Shown here: positions 59,823 to 64,000 of the stretch, one piece after another
How positions within the stretch are numbered: position 1 is the stretch's first letter
How the letters are laid out: every line of letters starts with the position of its first letter
Source: Halogeometricum sp. S1BR25-6
Lineage (GTDB): Archaea; Halobacteriota; Halobacteria; Halobacteriales; Haloferacaceae
DNA length: 64,000 nt
Direction: 5' to 3'
NCBI RefSeq assembly: GCF_031624495.1
Contig: NZ_JAMQOP010000001.1
Span: forward strand, 744,001 to 808,000
Made by a program: the position numbers and the translations under genes
The notes under the pieces: model-generated
What the model was told of the DNA's origin: nothing
The model's input: the letters and a program-made list of their open reading frames with translations, nothing else
The model's database searches: none

Positions 59823-61601
59823 TCAGTCGTCCGCCGAGATTGGGTCGCCGCTCGCGTCGGTCGGCGCGGGGCTCTCCCCGTCGTCGAACGGGTACCACGA
59901 CTGCTTGCCGTCGGTGAGACAGGGGTCGACGTAGTCGGTCTCTTCTGGTTCGGCGAACTCGACGAGCGCCTCCTGTCCGGTGGCCTCGACCCACTGTCTG
60001 AACGTCTGGCCGTCCTCGCGGTGGGCGGCGAACGCCTCCAAGAGATTCCGCAGCAGGCCGGGCACCTCGTCGGCGGGAACGCGCTGGCGCACCCACTCGA
60101 CGAACGAGGGTTCGGGACCGACGCCGCCGCCGACGCCCACGTCGAGCGCCTCGACCATCTCGCCGTTCTTCCGGGCGCGCATGCCCTGGAAGCCGATGTC
60201 GGCGGTCAACGCCTGCCCGCAGTCGGCCGTACAGCCCGAGTAGTGCATCTTGATCTGCGAGACGTCGTCGGGGAGTTCGACGTTCGCGCGAAGCCAGCGC
60301 AGCATGACCGCCATCCGGGCCTTCGTCTCCGTCAGCGCGAGCGAGCAGAACTCCGTGCCCGTGCAGGCCATCGCGCCGCGGGTGAAGACGCTCGGTTCGG
60401 GGCTGTGCGTCTCCAGCAGGTCCGACGCCAACAGCGCGTCTAGTTCGGACTCGGGGACGTCCAGGATGAGCGGGTTCTGCCGACGGGTGAGCCGCATGGC
60501 TCCGGAGCCGTGGCGGTCCGCGAGGTCCGCCAGTTCGATGGTCTCGGCGGCGGTCAGCCGACCGAGCGGCACCGAGAGGCCGACGTAGTAGTCGCCGTCT
60601 TTCTGTTCGTGGACGCCGACGTGGTCGTGTTTGCCCGCCTCGTCCGGCCGTCCGGCGTTGTAGGTGTACTCCTCGCGCAGGTTCGTCCCCGCCCCTTCGA
60701 GTTCGAAGTCGACGTACTCCGCCTGCAGCAGGTCGCGAATCTTCTCCGTCCCCCACTCGTCGACGAAGAATCGGCTCCGGTTCTTCTGGCGGTTTTCGCG
60801 GTTTCCGTGGTCGAAGTAGAGTTCGACGAACCCACGCACGACGTCGTAGGCGTCGTCCGGTTCGACGAAGACGTCGAGGTCGCGCGCCCGCCGCGGTTGG
60901 CGCCCGCCCAGACCGCCGCCGACGCGGACGTTGAACCCGCGGACGGCCTCGCCGTCGACGGTCTTCTCGGCGGGTTCGAGACCGATGCCGTTGATGGAGT
61001 CCTGCGCGCAGCCCTCGCGACAGCCCGTGACGCTGATGTTGAACTTCCGGGGCATGTTGGCCAGGTCGTCGTCGTCGCGCAGTTTCTCCGATATCTCGTT
61101 GAGCACGGGTTGGGCGTCGACGAACTCCCGGTGGTCGCGGCCGGCGACCGGACAGCCCGAGATGTTGCGCATCGTGTCGCCGCCGGCCGACCGCGAGGTG
61201 ACGCCGACAGACTCCAGGCGCTCCCATATCTCGGGGATGTCCTCCAGTTTGAGCCAGTGAAGCTGAACGGATTGACGGGTGGTGAGGTCGATCCAGGCGT
61301 CGCCGAACTCGGGATTCTCGACCGGACCGGCGGCGTAGTCGCGCGCCACCTCGCCGATGGCGCGCAGTTGGTCGGGTTCGAGCACGCCGTTCGTGTTCGC
61401 CAACCGCATCATGAAGTAGCTCTCCTGCCCGGAGCGGTGGTGGAACACCCCCCAGAACTTAAACCGGGAGAACCACATCTCCCGTTCGTCCTCGGGTATC
61501 GACTCCCATCCCTCCTCGGCGAACTCGAGTATCTTCTCGCGGACCTCGTCGCCGTACATCCCCGCCTTCCACTCTTCTTTCTTATTCGCCACCGGAAACA
61601 C
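59823..61601 (-). CDS. nirA: Ferredoxin-dependent assimilatory nitrite reductase (592 aa)
   Basis: Two ferredoxin-like half-domains and two siroheme domains are visible. The N-half has WFSRFKFWGVFHHRSGQESY and TRQSVQLHWLKLEDIPE. The [4Fe-4S]-siroheme ligands are CTGTEFC (C-x5-C) and CTADC (C-x3-C) in the C-half. This architecture is shared by nitrite and sulfite reductases. Position opposite an assimilatory nitrate reductase makes nitrite to ammonium with reduced ferredoxin the likely reaction. A GTG at 61592 is an alternative start. Length matches haloarchaeal NirA plus a short C-terminal tail. Confidence 0.92.
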   Translation of the reverse strand: MFPVANKKEEWKAGMYGDEVREKILEFAEEGWESIPEDEREMWFSRFKFWGVFHHRSGQESYFMMRLANTNGVLEPDQLRAIGEVARDYAAGPVENPEFGDAWIDLTTRQSVQLHWLKLEDIPEIWERLESVGVTSRSAGGDTMRNISGCPVAGRDHREFVDAQPVLNEISEKLRDDDDLANMPRKFNISVTGCREGCAQDSINGIGLEPAEKTVDGEAVRGFNVRVGGGLGGRQPRRARDLDVFVEPDDAYDVVRGFVELYFDHGNRENRQKNRSRFFVDEWGTEKIRDLLQAEYVDFELEGAGTNLREEYTYNAGRPDEAGKHDHVGVHEQKDGDYYVGLSVPLGRLTAAETIELADLADRHGSGAMRLTRRQNPLILDVPESELDALLASDLLETHSPEPSVFTRGAMACTGTEFCSLALTETKARMAVMLRWLRANVELPDDVSQIKMHYSGCTADCGQALTADIGFQGMRARKNGEMVEALDVGVGGGVGPEPSFVEWVRQRVPADEVPGLLRNLLEAFAAHREDGQTFRQWVEATGQEALVEFAEPEETDYVDPCLTDGKQSWYPFDDGESPAPTDASGDPISADD

Positions 61602-62073
61602 CCCGACTGGTCAATTGAAGTGCTATCGCACAGAAGTTGTGTGATTGGTCCATTAACGTGGCTAAAGCTTCACAGCAATGCATAAAATACTGCCTCTTTA
61701 ACAAATACACAAGATTGTCTGGTGAACTCGACGGACAGAAAGAAGGCGTCCGGAGCCGACTATATTTCAGGCCACGAGTGATGAATCATTGTTTCGTCGC
61801 TCGGTCCGTTCGAGAACTGTCGATATGAAAACCGGCGGCCGAAGAGGGTCGACTCGCGACCCGGTCCCGTCCGGCGCGGCGACGTCGGGGTCGCACGCGC
61901 GAGTGAACCTAAAACACACAATACAATATAATCTCTTTGAGGCCCTTCAATTGTCTCCATAGCAACGACTATTGGGCGAGAGCCGGGACGAACGCACAGC
62001 TAGCGCGCGTAGCGGTGGACAGTTGTTTTACTCAAACCATGATATTCGTTGACGAAATCCTCGCCACCCGACT
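61602..62073. promoter_or_regulatory. Divergent nirA/nasA control region
   Basis: Some 470 bases, AT-richer than the flanking genes. On the plus strand, ttttactc at about 62026-62033 is a candidate TATA element about 45 bases before the nasA ATG. An AT-rich run at 61910-61935 (acacacaatacaatataat) may be a further promoter. Short inverted repeats (for example gtgctatcgcac) are present but weak. Expected to respond to ammonium and nitrate, from knowledge of such systems. Confidence 0.5.
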
Positions 62074-64000
62074 ATGACCGATCCGAAACCAACCACCTGT
62101 ATGCGGTGTGCGGTCGGATGCGGCTACCTCCAAGAAGGCGCGGCCCCGGGTCGGGGCGTCGCCGACGTGTCCGGTCACTCCGAGCACCCGACGAGCGGCG
62201 GTCGCAAGTGCCGCCGCGGCGTCCGCGAGACGGTCGACCCGAAGGGAGAGCGACTGACGACGCCGCTGATACGACGGGGGGATAGCCTGCATCCGACGGA
62301 CTGGGACACTGCCCTCGGTGTCGTCGCCACCCGTCTCATCGAGGCGATTCGCAAGAGTCCGACCAACGTCGCCGTGCTGGGAAGCGGCCAGCAGACGAAC
62401 GAGGCGGCGTACGCCCTCGGGAAGGTCGCCCGCGGCGTCTTCGGGACGCCCCACTACGACGCGAACACGACGCTGTGCATGGCGTCGGCCGTCACGGCGT
62501 ACTACCAGGCGTTCGGGAGCGACGCGCCCCCGCCGACGTACGACGACATCCCGGAGGCGGACACGCACGTCGTCTGGGGGGCGAACCCGGCCGTCGCCCA
62601 CCCCGTCATGTACCGCTGGATTGCGGACAGCGCACGGGACGGCGACCTCATCGTCGTCGACCCGGTGTCGACGAAGACCGCCGCGGAGGCGGACGTGCAC
62701 GTCCAACCCGACCCCGGCACCGACCTCGCGTTGGCGCGCGCCGTCCTCGCGCACCTCGTCGAGTCCGACGACGTGGACCAGGCGTTCGTGGACGCGCACA
62801 CCGACGGTTTCGAGCGGATGGTGGAGTCGCTTCCGGACGCCGAGACGGCGGCCGCCACCGCCGGCGTCCCCCTCGACCGGGTCGCCGAGGTCGCTTCGGC
62901 GCTGGACGCCGCCACGCTACTCTACTGGGGGATGGGCGTCAACCAGAGCGTGCAGGGCACCGCGACGGCGCGGGCGCTCATCGACCTCTGCTTGGCGACG
63001 GGGAACCTCGGTCCGGGGTCCGGGCCGTTCTCCCTGACCGGGCAGGCGAACTCGATGGGTAACCGCGTCTGCGCGTCGAAGGGGACCTGGCCCGGACACC
63101 GGGCGTTCACCGAGGCGGCCAACCGAGAGCGGATGGCCGAGGTCTGGGACGTGCCGCTGACCCGTCTGCCGGACTCCTCCGGTCCCGGGTTCGTGAGCAT
63201 CGTCGACGGACTCGCGCGCGGCGACATCGACGTCTGCTGGACCGTGGCGACGAACCCCGTCGCCGGCATGCCGGACGCCGGTTACGTGAAGAGGGCGCTC
63301 GACGACGCCTTCCTCGTCGTACAGGACGCGTTCCGCTCGGACACGCTGGCGTGCGCCGACGTGGTCCTGCCGGCGGCGACGTGGGGGGAGTCGACGGGGA
63401 CCGTGATGAACATGGAACGCCGCGTCTCGCCGGTGACCGCGGTGAACGCCCCGCCGGGGTCGGCCCGGCAGGACCTCGACATCATCGCGGCCGTCGGCAA
63501 CCGCATCGACCCCGACGCGTTCGACGGTCCCCCGGTGGACCCGGAGTCGGTGTTCGACGAACTCCGGGGGCTGACCGCCGGCACGACGGCGGATATCTCC
63601 GGAATCACCTACGACCGCTTGGAACGGGACCTCGCCGTTCGGTGGCCCGCGCCTGACGAGGACACCGAAGGCGGATACCGGTACTACGACGGCGGGGAGT
63701 GGTCGTTCCACACCGACTCCGGCCGCGCCCAGTTCTCCACCGCGGTGCACAGCGCCGTTCCCGAACCCATCGACGAGGAGTACCCGCTCACCCTCACGAC
63801 CGGTCGGGAATCGGACACCTACAACACCGGCGTCCGAACGCGCGGCGCGGGGGAGACGGACAAACCCACCGCGCGGATGCACCCCCAGACCATCGCGGAC
63901 TGCCTGCTGTCAATCGACCGCGGCGAGACGGTCATCGAGTCGCGCCGCGCCAGCGTCGTCGTCGAGGTCGCACCCAACGACGGCGTTCCGCCGGGCGTCG
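62074..64000 (+). CDS. nasA: Assimilatory nitrate reductase, partial (C-terminus off the window)
   Basis: The frame from ATG 62074 is open to the right edge (642 codons seen). A [4Fe-4S] motif uses Cys9, Cys12, Cys16 and Cys46 (TTCMRCAVGCGYL; GGRKCRRG). Cys135 in DANTTLCMASAV is the likely molybdenum ligand of the cytoplasmic nitrate reductase/Nas group. GMGVNQSVQGTATARALIDL and VQDAFRSDTLACADVVLPAA are bis-MGD enzyme motifs, and LTLTTGRESDTYNTG belongs to the dinucleotide-binding domain. No Tat signal, so cytoplasmic. It reduces nitrate to nitrite, which NirA, encoded divergently, reduces to ammonium. Confidence 0.92.
   Translation, partial: MTDPKPTTCMRCAVGCGYLQEGAAPGRGVADVSGHSEHPTSGGRKCRRGVRETVDPKGERLTTPLIRRGDSLHPTDWDTALGVVATRLIEAIRKSPTNVAVLGSGQQTNEAAYALGKVARGVFGTPHYDANTTLCMASAVTAYYQAFGSDAPPPTYDDIPEADTHVVWGANPAVAHPVMYRWIADSARDGDLIVVDPVSTKTAAEADVHVQPDPGTDLALARAVLAHLVESDDVDQAFVDAHTDGFERMVESLPDAETAAATAGVPLDRVAEVASALDAATLLYWGMGVNQSVQGTATARALIDLCLATGNLGPGSGPFSLTGQANSMGNRVCASKGTWPGHRAFTEAANRERMAEVWDVPLTRLPDSSGPGFVSIVDGLARGDIDVCWTVATNPVAGMPDAGYVKRALDDAFLVVQDAFRSDTLACADVVLPAATWGESTGTVMNMERRVSPVTAVNAPPGSARQDLDIIAAVGNRIDPDAFDGPPVDPESVFDELRGLTAGTTADISGITYDRLERDLAVRWPAPDEDTEGGYRYYDGGEWSFHTDSGRAQFSTAVHSAVPEPIDEEYPLTLTTGRESDTYNTGVRTRGAGETDKPTARMHPQTIADCLLSIDRGETVIESRRASVVVEVAPNDGVPPGV

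Noticed and set aside
1-64000. tRNA, rRNA, CRISPR arrays, intact transposases or integrases
   Set aside because: I looked for typical motifs (tRNA arms, repeat-spacer patterns, DDE or tyrosine-recombinase motifs) and found none that I could support by eye.

Overview
This is a chromosomal segment of a halophilic archaeon (class Halobacteria, most likely order Haloferacales). The coding DNA is very GC-rich and the proteins are strongly acidic. Many genes start 25-30 bases downstream of a TATA-like box with almost no leader. Secreted proteins carry twin-arginine (Tat) signals, often with a lipobox. Several genes belong to haloarchaea-typical families (Bat/HTH_10 regulator, Htr transducer, DUF7344, PilB/PilC pilus cluster). 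The genus is not determined. No rRNA, tRNA, CRISPR array or intact insertion sequence was recognised.

Layout. 0-8.1 kb: partial NuoF-like gene, MinD/ParA-type ATPase with a coupled partner, lipid kinase, DUF7344 regulator, large Cys-type formate dehydrogenase alpha subunit. 8.2-23.4 kb: an NDUFA9-like reductase, DUF1405 membrane protein, Htr transducer, GH97 glycosidase, two secreted beta-propeller lipoproteins and a TrxB-like flavoprotein, mixed with gene remnants (two GH13 glucosidase C-termini, a 74-bp DUF7344 copy, a frameshifted DUF6498 gene, a truncated HEAT/zinc-ribbon gene). 23.4-31.6 kb: a seven-gene, fully overlapping minus-strand operon for a type IV pilus-like machine (pilB, pilC and five pilin-like or membrane-anchored proteins). 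32-38.6 kb: methyltransferase, a tetrapeptide-repeat membrane protein coupled to a PiT-type phosphate permease, an acetoacetate-decarboxylase-fold protein, SRPBCC protein, truncated photolyase.

38.8-55.4 kb is a metabolic accessory island. An IclR regulator diverges from an amidohydrolase - MIP18 protein - zinc alcohol dehydrogenase trio that matches the accessory genes of bacterial propane/acetone diiron monooxygenases, but no monooxygenase is present. Next come an ACT protein and homoserine dehydrogenase, two type I dehydroquinate-dehydratase paralogues (one with key residues lost), an RraA-type aldolase, a second zinc dehydrogenase, a uronate-dehydrogenase-like SDR, a second IclR regulator, an MBL hydrolase, a universal stress protein and a TctCBA tripartite tricarboxylate transporter. 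Together they suggest uptake and breakdown of an organic or sugar acid; the substrate cannot be read from sequence.

55.8-64 kb: secreted subtilisin-like protease, a patch of gene relics (Htr N-terminus, broken phosphotransferase) around a response regulator, a Bat-type regulator, and divergent assimilatory nitrite reductase (nirA) and nitrate reductase (nasA, running off the right edge).
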